A DNA stretch of 47,574 bases from an uncultured Erysipelotrichaceae bacterium (GCA_902785645.1 CACZZG010000005.1:1-47574); one strand, 5' to 3'. Shown: positions 1 through 9,577, counted from the first letter of the stretch. The notes: generated by a model from the letters alone, not told the origin. Numbers and translations are program-made.

Positions 1-1
1 A

Positions 2-1231
2 TCGCAATTATTATTTAATTTTGCTTATGGAGCAGTTTCTGGATTTGCGACGATAACTGCGAACTATCATGGTTCAAAAGATCCGGATAAATGCCGTAAG
101 AGCATGTATCAAAGTTTATATATCTCTTTAGCAATATCGATTTTGATTAGCGCGATTGGATTTATTTTCTTAGATCCACTGATTGCATTTTTAAATATTG
201 ATGAGATTTTTATCGCTGATGCGAAGAAATATTTTGTCATCATCTTAGCGATGTTCCCGTTAATGATGCTCAATAATTTATTAGCCGCAGAACTAAGAGC
301 GTTAGGCAATTCCTTCTTCCCATTAGTGGTTTCTATTATTCAAGCGGCAGTAAATGTTCTTTTTGCGTTATTATTTGCAGGTCCATTAAAAATGGGCGTT
401 CAAGGTGTGGCCTTCGCCTCACTTATCGCTTATTTTGTCACAATAGTGATTTATGTTTTCTATATAGTCTTTAAATATCCGATTTATCATCCCACAAAAG
501 CGGCTTTAAAACTTGATTGGTCAATGATTTGGTCATTATTAAAACTTGGTCTTCCTTTAGGATTCCAATGGTCAATTCTATTTATTGGCAGTTTTATTCA
601 ATCAAGTGTCGTCAATCAATTTGGTGCAGGTATGGCCTCTAAGGCGAATGTTTGTTCCACAACATACGAGAGTTATATCTCAATGGTGGTGCTATTCCTA
701 GGAAATGGTTTATTAACATTTGTTGCCCAAAATTATGGAGCAAATAGAATCGATAGAATTAGACAAGGTATTAAGGTTTGTTGGATTTCTACGATGATTT
801 TATGGGTCGCCACAATTAGTGTTGCGGTATTTATTATTCCTTATGTCCCATATATCTTCCTTCCTAAAGCAGAAGTAAATGAACAGATTCTTTATTACTC
901 TAGTGTTTATTGCTATGTCATTTCTGCGTCCTTATTCTTACAAGGTACATTAAGAATATGCCGCAGCGTTCTTCAAGGTATCAAAAAATCCTTATGGCCA
1001 CTTTTAAGTGGTATTGGAGAATTAGCCGCAAGATCACTTGTGTGTTTATTAATTCCACAATTAATTAATCCAAGTAATCCGACAAGTAATGCGAGCTTTG
1101 TGGGCTTATCCTTCTCAAATTCTGCAGCTTGGTTAGCGTCAGTGATTATTATGGGTATCGCCACAATTTATCATTTGAAAAAAGGTGTTCTTAAGAAAGA
1201 AACACCTCTTGAAACACAGACTGAACAATAA
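2..1231 (+). CDS. MATE-family multidrug/Na+ efflux transporter, 5'-truncated by the window edge
   Basis: Multi-pass membrane exporter of the MATE family, which expels drugs or metabolites in exchange for Na+ or H+. The reading frame is open from base 2, so the first ATG at 104 is internal. The residues before it (GFATITANYHGSKDPDKCRK) match the conserved cytoplasmic segment after the second helix of MATE proteins, so only the N-terminal helices are missing. The rest shows about ten hydrophobic segments and the second-half motif FVAQNYGANRIDRIRQGIK, the internal repeat of that segment. The protein ends in a short polar tail and a TAA. It converges on the GH43 gene only 6 bases away. Family assignment is solid; the substrate cannot be told. 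Confidence 0.88.
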   Translation, partial: SQLLFNFAYGAVSGFATITANYHGSKDPDKCRKSMYQSLYISLAISILISAIGFIFLDPLIAFLNIDEIFIADAKKYFVIILAMFPLMMLNNLLAAELRALGNSFFPLVVSIIQAAVNVLFALLFAGPLKMGVQGVAFASLIAYFVTIVIYVFYIVFKYPIYHPTKAALKLDWSMIWSLLKLGLPLGFQWSILFIGSFIQSSVVNQFGAGMASKANVCSTTYESYISMVVLFLGNGLLTFVAQNYGANRIDRIRQGIKVCWISTMILWVATISVAVFIIPYVPYIFLPKAEVNEQILYYSSVYCYVISASLFLQGTLRICRSVLQGIKKSLWPLLSGIGELAARSLVCLLIPQLINPSNPTSNASFVGLSFSNSAAWLASVIIMGIATIYHLKKGVLKKETPLETQTEQ

Positions 1232-1237
1232 TATTTA

Positions 1238-2131
1238 TTATTTAACTAGGAATTTACCATCCTTGAAGATGAGTTCTCCCATGTAGGAATGAACGGTATT
1301 CCAGCGGATGGTTTTTTCTTCTTTTGGCCAAGCATGGAAGAAAATGAGATTTTTATCTTTTCCTTGAATAACGGAACAATGGCCAGGACCTTTACATACA
1401 TCATTACTTTGTAAGAATGGTTCTTTAGCTTTTATCCATGGATCTTTCATTGGGTCTTTGCCATCTAGTTTTAAAGCGATAATGCAGTAGTAGATATCCC
1501 ATGAACCGCTTCCGGAATAAAGGATATATAAATCATCATTATCATAGAATGGGAATGGACCTTCGTTAATATATGGTGATTCCAGTCCATGACAACTTCC
1601 TCTTTCGAATTCTTCATCTGGAGAAGATATTAATCTTCTTTCACTTGAAATAGTGAATGGATCACTCATTTTAGCAATATATAAGTTTTGTGCGATATTT
1701 ATATCGCCTTCCCAACCTGACCAGACCATATAGAGTTGTCCATGATATTGAACAATTGTTCCATCAATTGCCCATTTATTGGTTTTATCACCAATTTGCC
1801 CATGCATCTTATATTCATCTAATGGATTGTTAGAATTATTTTCTAAGACATACATTCTATGGTGATAGTTTTCGCCATCATCCATGGCGACATAAATATA
1901 GCATTTATCATCTATGATATGGATTTCTGGCGCCCAGATTTCATGGGCATATTCTTCTTTATCCGCGGTAAATACTGGAATAACTTCCGCTTTATCTAAA
2001 TCCTCTAATTTATCCACACAACACATCAGTACTTGATTGCCGTTAGAAAAGCAGTGGTAGTACTTGTTGTTATGAAAGATGATTGATGGATCTCTGGGGT
2101 TGTGGTTTTCATTGTGAACGATGATTTTCAT
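1238..2131 (-). CDS. Glycoside hydrolase family 43-like enzyme (arabinosidase/xylosidase type), cytoplasmic
   Basis: Five-bladed beta-propeller glycosidase of the GH43 type, which removes arabinose or xylose from plant oligosaccharides. The three expected acidic residues are visible: D14 (PRDPSI), the pKa-modulating D123 (WAIDGTI) and the probable acid E190 (NEGP). The later motif GPGHCS near residue 250 is also typical. There is no signal peptide, so it should act in the cytoplasm on imported oligosaccharides. The length of 297 aa fits a single-domain member. A clear Shine-Dalgarno (AGGAG) precedes the start. It lies 9 bases downstream of the thioredoxin-like lipoprotein gene and is probably co-transcribed with it. 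The exact substrate is not deducible. Confidence 0.85.
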   Translation of the reverse strand: MKIIVHNENHNPRDPSIIFHNNKYYHCFSNGNQVLMCCVDKLEDLDKAEVIPVFTADKEEYAHEIWAPEIHIIDDKCYIYVAMDDGENYHHRMYVLENNSNNPLDEYKMHGQIGDKTNKWAIDGTIVQYHGQLYMVWSGWEGDINIAQNLYIAKMSDPFTISSERRLISSPDEEFERGSCHGLESPYINEGPFPFYDNDDLYILYSGSGSWDIYYCIIALKLDGKDPMKDPWIKAKEPFLQSNDVCKGPGHCSVIQGKDKNLIFFHAWPKEEKTIRWNTVHSYMGELIFKDGKFLVK

Positions 2132-2140
2132 ATTAATCTC

Positions 2141-2587
2141 CTATTTATATGATTCGATAAATCCCTTTATTTCAGTATAGTCACGGGAATATTTAGTAAT
2201 TGTTTTATTATCAATACCGATTAATGTCGGTGTGCTATAGCAATAGACATCTTCAATTTTATCTTTGCCTAATGATGCATCAGCGAGATTCTCATCTTTG
2301 GTAAAGGGAATATCATCTGATGGATAGATGAAATAGAAATTAGCTTTCTTTTCCTTGGCAAAGCTAATAACTTCTTCTCTTAACATTGAACAAGGTGTGC
2401 ATGTGACAGAATAGACATAAGCAAAATATTGTTCTTCTTTTTGATTTAATAAATCTTTCCACTCAATATGAAATTCCTCTACCTCTTCGTAGTGGGGTTC
2501 AATAAAAGAAGATGTATTCTTGTTATTTTTTTGACATCCCACTAAAAGAAATATAGGTAATAATACGAATGGTAAAAGTCGTTTCAT
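2141..2587 (-). CDS. Thioredoxin-like lipoprotein with CxxC motif
   Basis: Small 148-aa lipoprotein. The N terminus has a basic start, a hydrophobic stretch and lipobox LLVGC with the lipidated cysteine at C18. The rest looks like a thioredoxin fold: FAYVYSVTCTPC places a CxxC pair at C63/C66 at the end of a beta strand, and CYSTPTLIGI carries the cis-proline (P120) that faces the active site in thioredoxins. It may act as an extracytoplasmic thiol-disulfide protein. It is the promoter-proximal gene of a two-gene minus-strand unit with the GH43 gene, and is divergent from the CotH gene, sharing a 64-bp intergenic region. It ends in TAG. Confidence 0.7.
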   Translation of the reverse strand: MKRLLPFVLLPIFLLVGCQKNNKNTSSFIEPHYEEVEEFHIEWKDLLNQKEEQYFAYVYSVTCTPCSMLREEVISFAKEKKANFYFIYPSDDIPFTKDENLADASLGKDKIEDVYCYSTPTLIGIDNKTITKYSRDYTEIKGFIESYK

Positions 2588-2651
2588 CTATCAATATTAT
2601 TCCATTAATTTTAAAAGAAGAAAAATAGTTAATAAATGTTATTATTAATGT

Positions 2652-4463
2652 ATGAAAATTCATCACAAAATTCTTTTCTCGATGTTATTCATTCCTTTTG
2701 TGGTTTCTTGTATTCCTAATCGTGGTGCGAGCATCACAAGTGATATGCCAAATGATTCTTCAATTAATCCAGATGATCCTGTAGTTGACGATGATATTTT
2801 TGATAAGGGATACACAAATATCCCAATTGATGGTGAAGTATATTATTTAGTGACACCTGGTTTATATGTAAATAAAGAACCGGGATTATATAAAAAAGAT
2901 TTCGACTTAAAATTTGCTTATAACAAAAAGAAAGCAAAGCTTTATTATAACTACTCAGGTGAAAAACCAATTCTCAATAAGATTTATTCTTTAGATCCTT
3001 TTAAGGCTATTGAGATATATGAAAATGTCCCAGAAACTAATGATGAGATTCCAATGTCAGTAGCGGTGGATGAAAAACTAAGAGACTATAACAACCGTTG
3101 TGTTTCTTATAACTACATCAATAACATCCAAGATCCAGGAACATATCAATATTTCCATAATGCCTGTGTTGTGGATATTTCCTTTATCTATAACGATATT
3201 CAAACTGATATGTCTTTAACATATTTAGTGGACAGCACTAAAGAATACACACTTCCAATGGTCTTTTTATCCATGCCATTTAGAAAGTGGTTTGGTAGCC
3301 CATATTATTTCTATAACAATATCTACGAAGAAGATGTAGAACAAAGAGTCCAATTGGAATTCTTTGATCCAGTTACGAAGGATTATTGGCAAAGAAATAG
3401 TAAAATCAAAGTTGGTGGTGGATGGTCCAAAGGATATCCTCAAAGAACTTTAAACCTTAACTTTAAAAAAGATGAAAAAGGTAACAAAAACGAAAAAGTT
3501 AATTACGATATTTTCACCAATAGAAAAACATGTGGTGACACCACAAAGCCATTAACTAAACACGCGAGATTTAGACTTCATAATGGTGGTAACTGTTTTG
3601 AACAGTGGAGTGGATTTAATGATGCGATTCTCCAAAGAGCGATGTTTGGCACAAATGTTGCCACAACTGCATATCGTCCTTGCTTAGTTTATTTAAATGG
3701 TGAATATTGGGGACTTATGTCTCTTAGAGAGCATTATTCTGATTATTATATTCAACAAAACTATGGTGTATCCGATGATAACGTCACGATGTTTGAAGTT
3801 AAAGGTGGAATCATCTTTGATGATGGTGATGAAGGTGGCACAACATATTTATATGAATTAGAGACATTATTAAAAGATTCTCGTTTCAATTCTTCTAACC
3901 AAGCGACAGTGGAGCAAGCCTATCAAGAATTAACCGCGAAAGTGGATATGGATAGTCTTATCGATGCATTATTATGTGAATATTACTGCTGCAACTGGGA
4001 CTATGTTGGTAATTACAACAACTTAAAGATGTGGAGAGTAATGGAAACATCAGATAAGAAATACGAAGATGGTAAGTGGAGATTCTGTTTACATGACGCT
4101 GACTTTGCCTTTACTGAACACACAAACTTCTTTGATAAAAACGTTGATCACTCTTATAACAATTGGCCACTTGTTAAAGATTGTATGAAATCCAAAACCT
4201 TTAGGACCAAAATGGTTCAACGTGCGGAAGAACTCGCAAATAACAATTTGAAAGCCAATAATCTTTCTGACATTACTACAGCGATGTATAACGAAGTAAA
4301 AGATTATAAGAGAGATTCTGGAAAGAGATGGGGTCAACCTAATAATTACTACAATGATTGGATTAATTATAAGACCTATTTACTCAATTATTTCCAAACA
4401 AGATCTAGTGACTTTGTTTCCATATTAAAAGATACGATAAATAATCAATACGGAGGTTATTAA
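2652..4463 (+). CDS. CotH-kinase-family surface lipoprotein
   Basis: 603-aa lipoprotein (lipobox VVSC, C20) with a CotH-type domain, a family of atypical protein kinases best known from Bacillus spore coats and from cellulosome-related surface proteins. Visible landmarks are HARFRLHNGGNC near residue 303, the highly conserved YRPCLVYLNGEYWGLMSLRE near 341 (nucleotide-binding region) and WRFCLHDADFAF near 476, whose aspartates match the metal-binding DxD region. Residues 25-200 are a beta-rich leader domain I do not recognise. No Shine-Dalgarno is seen. A TATTAT hexamer at 2640-2645 lies at the distance expected if transcription begins at the ATG. The SGNH lipoprotein follows 5 bases later, so the two form an operon. 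Confidence 0.82.
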   Translation: MKIHHKILFSMLFIPFVVSCIPNRGASITSDMPNDSSINPDDPVVDDDIFDKGYTNIPIDGEVYYLVTPGLYVNKEPGLYKKDFDLKFAYNKKKAKLYYNYSGEKPILNKIYSLDPFKAIEIYENVPETNDEIPMSVAVDEKLRDYNNRCVSYNYINNIQDPGTYQYFHNACVVDISFIYNDIQTDMSLTYLVDSTKEYTLPMVFLSMPFRKWFGSPYYFYNNIYEEDVEQRVQLEFFDPVTKDYWQRNSKIKVGGGWSKGYPQRTLNLNFKKDEKGNKNEKVNYDIFTNRKTCGDTTKPLTKHARFRLHNGGNCFEQWSGFNDAILQRAMFGTNVATTAYRPCLVYLNGEYWGLMSLREHYSDYYIQQNYGVSDDNVTMFEVKGGIIFDDGDEGGTTYLYELETLLKDSRFNSSNQATVEQAYQELTAKVDMDSLIDALLCEYYCCNWDYVGNYNNLKMWRVMETSDKKYEDGKWRFCLHDADFAFTEHTNFFDKNVDHSYNNWPLVKDCMKSKTFRTKMVQRAEELANNNLKANNLSDITTAMYNEVKDYKRDSGKRWGQPNNYYNDWINYKTYLLNYFQTRSSDFVSILKDTINNQYGGY

Positions 4464-4468
4464 TTAAT

Positions 4469-5485
4469 ATGAAAAAACTATTTATGCTGGGAGGACTATT
4501 ATTTATGTCCATGTCAATGTTCGGATGTAACACATCCCATAAACAAAACGAATCACAAGGTTCTGGTGGAGAGCAAGAATCAGAACAAGAAAGTTCATCT
4601 AAAGACACTACAGATTACGGAAAAGTCTACTTTAAAACCATGTACATCTATGGTGATGCGAATATCATCTTTGATGAAGTGCCCATTAGACCAATCTTCA
4701 CTATCCCAGAAGCATGTAAAGACGAAGTATTTGAATATGATGTCGCCGATGAAAGCATTTGCTATATCGAAAACGATCATGTTTATGGATTAGGAATGAA
4801 TGGTTCCACAAAAGTAACTGCGAAGAGTCAACATTTAAAAGGCACATTCTATGTTTATTCTTCAAATAAATACGCGAATAATGAAGCCTTCCAAAAAGCT
4901 AAATCATTAGCAAATACCGCTTCTAAGACCACACAACAAGGTACAACATTATTTGTTGGTGACTCATTCTGGGAATTCTGGAAGAACCAAGTTGGTATCA
5001 CTGAAAGCTTCGCTACTGCATTCTCTGGATATGATGTCGCAAACGTCGGAATTTCCGGTACACAAGCTAGAGAATGGAGAAGTATGAGAAAGAAATTAAT
5101 CGATCCATATCAACCAGCGAATATCGTCTTAAATATCGGTATTAATGATGTCGATGATAATAGTGAAGATGGTGAAACAACCGCGGAATATATCATGAAC
5201 TTATGTAATGATATTTGGGAAACCAATCCAAATTGCAATATTTATTATTGTTCTATTACTAGATGTTCCGGCTTTTTTGCGAATAAGTGGCCACAACATG
5301 AAAAATCCAACGAACTTATGAAGGCTAATGCGGAAAGCAATAGCAAATTGCATTATTTGGATGTCATGGAAAAATATGGAAGCAATTATGCTTCTTATGA
5401 ACAAGATGGATTACATCCAAATACCGCTGGATACGCGATTTTTAGAGATTTAATCAAAGCAAACGTTCCACTAAAAGCTAAATAA
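4469..5485 (+). CDS. SGNH/GDSL hydrolase lipoprotein with N-terminal Ig-like domain
   Basis: 338-aa lipoprotein (MFGC, C20) followed by a Ser/Glu/Gln-rich linker. Residues 52-130 look like a bacterial Ig-like (Big2-type) fold. Residues 158-335 are an SGNH hydrolase with all four blocks: GDSF (nucleophile S166), GISG (oxyanion G194-G197), GIND (N226) and DGLHPN (D313/H316). Such enzymes deacetylate or de-esterify glycans or lipids. The intact catalytic set predicts activity outside the membrane. A strong GGAGGT precedes the start inside the end of the CotH gene, and a hairpin terminator follows, so the CotH/SGNH pair is a closed two-gene unit. The natural substrate is unknown; esters on cell-wall or host polysaccharide are plausible. 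Confidence 0.85.
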   Translation: MKKLFMLGGLLFMSMSMFGCNTSHKQNESQGSGGEQESEQESSSKDTTDYGKVYFKTMYIYGDANIIFDEVPIRPIFTIPEACKDEVFEYDVADESICYIENDHVYGLGMNGSTKVTAKSQHLKGTFYVYSSNKYANNEAFQKAKSLANTASKTTQQGTTLFVGDSFWEFWKNQVGITESFATAFSGYDVANVGISGTQAREWRSMRKKLIDPYQPANIVLNIGINDVDDNSEDGETTAEYIMNLCNDIWETNPNCNIYYCSITRCSGFFANKWPQHEKSNELMKANAESNSKLHYLDVMEKYGSNYASYEQDGLHPNTAGYAIFRDLIKANVPLKAK

Positions 5486-5506
5486 AAAATCAACAATTTT
5501 TAAAAG

Positions 5507-5535
5507 GGCCATTAAAATTAATGGTCTTTTTTATT
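5507..5535 (+). terminator. Rho-independent terminator after the CotH/SGNH operon
   Basis: An 8-bp stem (5507-5514 with 5519-5526, one G-T pair) and an AAAT loop are followed by a run of T. Confidence 0.85.
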
Positions 5536-5608
5536 TCAAAATGAAATAGTAAATTTTAATATAAATTTGTAAAAGGCTTTTAACGAGCCAAGATAATTGG
5601 AGGTCCAA

Positions 5609-8186
5609 ATGAAAAAGAATTATCGTTTACTTTCGTTATTGTTCGTTATTCCTTTGTTCCTTAGTGGATGTCAAGGACGCCCAGGTGGTGGAGGTTCAAG
5701 TGGTGACCAATCACAAGCTTCCGGTGTCACAGGCGTTGCCATTGACAAAGTCGATGAAACCACAGTTTTAGATGGAACCAGAGTTTCTCTTAAAGCTAAA
5801 GTTTCAGGTGATGAAGGCGTTTCACAAAAGGTCAAATGGAGTTCCAGCGATGACAGCGTTGCAACAGTCACAAATGGTGTTGTTAACTTCTTAAAAGTTT
5901 CTGAAGAAAAGAAAGTTACAATTACCGCGGCTGCTCAAGAAGACGCAAACTTCAAAGATTCCGTTGAATTTACAGTCGAACACTCACCATTCGATCTCAA
6001 GAATTCCCGTGGTAATCCAGACACATCATTATTCTTTGATGATGGATCATTCATAATCGAAGATCCACAAGATATCGCATTAATCTATTCTGATGTTCAC
6101 GACACACGTTGGTATGTCGAAGCCACAATCATTATTAATGACGCAGATCCAACCGATGCATATCCAAAATTCGGTATTATGGCATCTGAAAGAGATGATG
6201 GTTTCTGGACACATGAAAAATCACATCAAATTTTCTACTATGTTGATTCAGTCCGTGATGGCAATACCTGGTCTAACATGAACGTCGTTAAAGAAAACGA
6301 CACATTAGATAACTGGGATTGGGCAGGACAACTTTCTCTATGGAAAAGCCTCTGACTTATCATTAAAGATGGTCGGCAGTTTTGAATACAATAGCTTTGG
6401 CGACCAAGCAAACTATGTTTGGGTTGGTGGTTGGAAAGAAGCCGCTGTCATCAGTGATGCAAAATGCATGGTTGGCGATGAAATCGACGCATTATACACA
6501 ATTCCTGAAGGTCTCTCACTCAAATCAAATGAAGAAATTCTTTATTTAGGTGAAACTTATAGAATTCAAGTCACAACCGAAGGTTTGTGGGATAGAAATA
6601 AACTCACATTTACATCAAGCGATCCAACAATTGCTACAGTTGACAATAAAGGCGTCATTACCGCAAGTAGTGAAAAAGCTGGAAACGTCACAATTACTGT
6701 TGGCTTACAAGGCACAGAATTAAGCGCTGAATTTGCTCTTGAAGTTACAGATGATGAAAAATTCAGAGTCATCCTCGATGGTGAAATGAATGATCTCATT
6801 TGGTCTGATAAGGTCAAAACAAATAGATATTCATTAAAGAAGAACGATTCTTATTATGTCAACATTTATGGCGCAAAGAATTCCAGAGGTTTATATCTCT
6901 TCATGGATTATGTCGTTGCTGAACAAGCAATTTGCAATCCAAATGAATGGTGGACATGGGAAAACGTCGAATTCAGATTAGCCGATGATGACAAAGCATG
7001 GAGCGGCCAATATTGGTTATCCTCTATGAATGGTGGTTCATTCGTTTCTGTTGGTACAGGCGAAAAACCAGAAGCTATTTTCTACAAAGCACTAGTTAAA
7101 GGTGAAGATAACTTATATCATGGTGCATTCGAAATGTTTGTTCCTTATGGTGATGATTGTGTCACAAAAGGCGAAAGTACATATGCTTGCTTCGGCTTTG
7201 CACCAAAATCCGGTTGGTATAACGGCTATAACTGGTACGCTAACCCAATCCCAGAAACAACATTAAATATTACTGAAGATGGCTTTGCTCATGATGGAAC
7301 ACAATGTTCTGAAGGCCATGTCTATGGTGACTGGGTTGTTGATTTAGCACCAACATGTCAAGCTGCAGGTAGTAGACATAAAGATTGTGCTTTCTGTGGA
7401 CATCGTGTAACAGAAGTATTACCAATCGATCCAGATGCTCACCAATTCGATTATGAACACGCTGTAGTTACAACTCCTGCAACATGTTCAACAACTGGTA
7501 TTGGTACAGCCACATGTACATTATGTGGTGCAATAGATGAAACAGTCTTACCACTTGACTTTACAAATCATAGTGATACCGATTATCCAACAACACATGG
7601 ATATTGCCATGGTTGTAATGTAGGCGATCACTTAACAAATGCTTCCGGCGATGCTTATGACCACAACTTTGGTGGTTGGGATAACAAAACCACATGGACA
7701 GATTTAGGTGTTATAAGAGGCAACTTTAAAGTTGAATTAGAATTCAATATGAAAGGTTGTTTAGGTGGAAATCCATCTGATCCAGGAAGTACATGTTGGA
7801 GAACAGTCTTACCAGTTCTTTATGACGAAGGTTTTGATGCCGGAACACATAAAGTTGATGTAGTATTCCGTATGGACTGGTTTGGTTGGTCTGATGGCGG
7901 TTACGCTACTGAACAAGATAAAGGCTCTATGCCTGCAGGATTTGACTGGAATGTCAACTCAGAAGCATTCTCTGATATGGATATCACTTTAGTTATTACA
8001 AAGAATGGTGCCAAAGTCACATTAGACTGGGTCTGGGAATGTAATGCTACAACCGGTATGTATGTTGGAAAGACATTTGAATACCATCAAAGCTGTACTT
8101 TAGCTAATGGCGAAAAGACTGGTGTTGCTTTATCCGCTGAATGGACAACATACACAGTCACCAAAGCTCAAGTCACAAGACTTTAA
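5609..8186 (+). pseudogene. Large Ig-like/carbohydrate-binding lipoprotein, reading frame broken by a +1 shift near 6330
   Basis: One gene split over two frames. ATG 5609 follows GGAGGT at 5599-5604 and opens a lipoprotein (LSGC, C21) with a Big2-type Ig domain (VKWSSSDDSVATVTNG). This frame runs into TGA at 6353-6355. The next frame is open from upstream of the shift (codons read NFLYGKASDLSLK) to TAA 8186. Dropping one T from the TTT at 6333-6335 joins them seamlessly as GQLLYGKASDLSLK. The second part has a further Big2 domain (about 6520-6760), a region like CBM9/DOMON sugar-binding domains (6770-7250), two Cys-rich CxxC/His repeats (7325-7570) and a C-terminal beta-rich domain. It could be a true pseudogene, a phase-variable gene, a recoded gene or an assembly error. 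The surface role in glycan binding is inferred. Confidence 0.75.
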
Positions 8187-8204
8187 TTCAATACTGAAGT
8201 AATA

Positions 8205-8227
8205 ACTCATTCACATTTGTGAAGAGT
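8205..8227 (+). repeat. Stem-loop between gene end and terminators
   Basis: ACTC-a-TTCAC / GTGAA-GAGT forms a 9-bp stem with one bulge and an ATTT loop. It has no T-run. It is the first of three consecutive hairpins in this intergenic region. Confidence 0.5.
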
Positions 8228-8235
8228 GAAACATT

Positions 8236-8260
8236 AGAGGGGTTCGCCCCTCTTTTGTTT
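8236..8260 (+). terminator. Rho-independent terminator
   Basis: AGAGGGG / CCCCTCT stem with a TTCG tetraloop, followed by TTTTGTTTT. It ends the Ig-like lipoprotein transcript. Confidence 0.92.
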
Positions 8261-8277
8261 TGCCTTTATGAAAAAAT

Positions 8278-8308
8278 AAGAGTGGAACAATCTACTCTTT
8301 TTTATTTC
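8278..8308 (+). terminator. Second hairpin terminator in tandem
   Basis: AAGAGTGGA / TCTACTCTT stem (one G-T pair), ACAA loop, then a T-run. It backs up the preceding terminator. Confidence 0.75.
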
Positions 8309-8312
8309 GCTG

Positions 8313-8341
8313 TTGCAAAGGCTATTTTATAGTGATAAGTT
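8313..8341 (+). promoter_or_regulatory. Candidate promoter of the starch-binding surface protein
   Basis: TTGCAA (8313-8318), 17-bp spacer, then TAAGTT (8336-8341) preceded by TGA as an extended -10. The GAGGAGG ribosome site follows about 15 bases later. Confidence 0.5.
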
Positions 8342-8369
8342 TTCACATTACGTGTAGAGGAGGGTTTCT

Positions 8370-9458
8370 ATGAAAGGATTAAAAATTGCACTCGGAATTG
8401 CATTATCAACTGTCGGAGTGGGTTCTGGTGTCGCCATTGGAGTTTCTAATTTTGCGGGCAATTCTGAATCTTACGTGAAAGCCGCTACTGATGGTTATGT
8501 TTTAACAGTTAATTCTTTCTCTTATAAAGAAGACTATGAATTTACAAAAGTTGATGGAGAATATCAATTATTAGGTGTAAAACTTAACAATGGCGATTTC
8601 TTTACTATCTATGATAAAACTGATAAATATGAATATCTTGGTTGGGAGAATTTAGATGATGGAACCGCCAAACCATTTTTTGATGAATATTACGACAACG
8701 CAATTGTTTGTGGTGCAGCTAGTACATTTAACATCTATTTAAATTCATTTGGAGACATTACTATCAATTTAGCCCAAGAATCTACTGTCTATGTTCAACT
8801 TCAAGATGGAACAACAAGTCTTTATGTTTGGGATGAAATCAGTGATTCTTCATATAAATATGAAGCATTACGTGGATGGCCTGGACAAACGTTAGAAAGT
8901 GCTTCTGGAGATGCTAACTTTAATCATGCTGGTGGAATTGCTAAAGTCACATTCCCAATTGTTAATGTCGAGAACACAAAAGTTATTGTGGTTTATAATG
9001 GTGGTCAAACTGCTGACTTAAACTTAGTTGATGGCGGTTATTATTACAATAATGCTGGTGAAGGACTTAAGTATTTAGGTGATGCTGCAGAAGTAGTGAT
9101 TCAAATAGTAGATGAAATCAAAAAAGCTTCTGATTCATCTATCTGTAATATCTCTAGTTCTAAAGCAGGCGAATTATATAATTTATATAATGGATTAAGC
9201 GCTGAGGCAAAAGGAGCAGTTAATAATTCCACATTATGGACTTATAAATCCAAAGATATGAGTGAAGGCTATGCTGATATCAGTTTTGTGGATATCACTA
9301 ATAGATTATCTATGCTATCTAGTAAAGGATCTTCATCCAATTTCATTCTTCCACTGAAAAGAAATGAATATGGAATGGCCATACTAGTGTCTATTATCTC
9401 TGTTATTTCGATTTCAGTTATTGCATTCTTTGTGATCAAAAGAAAAAGACATCAATAA
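8370..9458 (+). CDS. Membrane-anchored surface protein with a CBM26-like starch-binding module
   Basis: 362-aa secreted protein: N-terminal signal segment (residues 5-25), extracellular body, C-terminal transmembrane helix (about 333-355) and basic tail KRKRHQ, so it stays anchored with its body outside. Residues 140-225 resemble the starch-binding module CBM26: TSLYVWDE, the aromatic YEALRGWPGQ motif, then IVVYNGGQTADLNLVDGGYY. There is no glycosidase domain and no LPXTG sorting signal, so it probably holds starch or alpha-glucan at the surface for other enzymes. The start has a near-perfect GAGGAGG ribosome site. It stands alone between terminators. Confidence 0.72.
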   Translation: MKGLKIALGIALSTVGVGSGVAIGVSNFAGNSESYVKAATDGYVLTVNSFSYKEDYEFTKVDGEYQLLGVKLNNGDFFTIYDKTDKYEYLGWENLDDGTAKPFFDEYYDNAIVCGAASTFNIYLNSFGDITINLAQESTVYVQLQDGTTSLYVWDEISDSSYKYEALRGWPGQTLESASGDANFNHAGGIAKVTFPIVNVENTKVIVVYNGGQTADLNLVDGGYYYNNAGEGLKYLGDAAEVVIQIVDEIKKASDSSICNISSSKAGELYNLYNGLSAEAKGAVNNSTLWTYKSKDMSEGYADISFVDITNRLSMLSSKGSSSNFILPLKRNEYGMAILVSIISVISISVIAFFVIKRKRHQ

Positions 9459-9474
9459 TTGATGTTTATCAATA

Positions 9475-9503
9475 AGGGCGGGAAAACCGCTCTTTTATTT
9501 TGT
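9475..9503 (+). terminator. Rho-independent terminator
   Basis: AGGGCGG / CCGCTCT stem (one G-T), GAAAA loop, T-rich tail. It separates the surface gene from the str operon. Confidence 0.88.
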
Positions 9504-9577
9504 TCTATAGAAGAAATGGTGGTTATGATACACCTGGATACGTTGAAAATTATTTTACAAAAATTATTATTTTTTTG

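Noticed and set aside
6093-6281. 62-aa open frame inside the Ig-like lipoprotein gene
   Set aside because: Out-of-frame shadow of the recognisable lipoprotein sequence; not the source of the frameshift.
8210-8223. Possible Rex operator (TTCACATTTGTGAA)
   Set aside because: The half-sites are in the opposite order to the Rex consensus TTGTGAA...TTCACAA, and the element is the top of a stem-loop in a terminator cluster.
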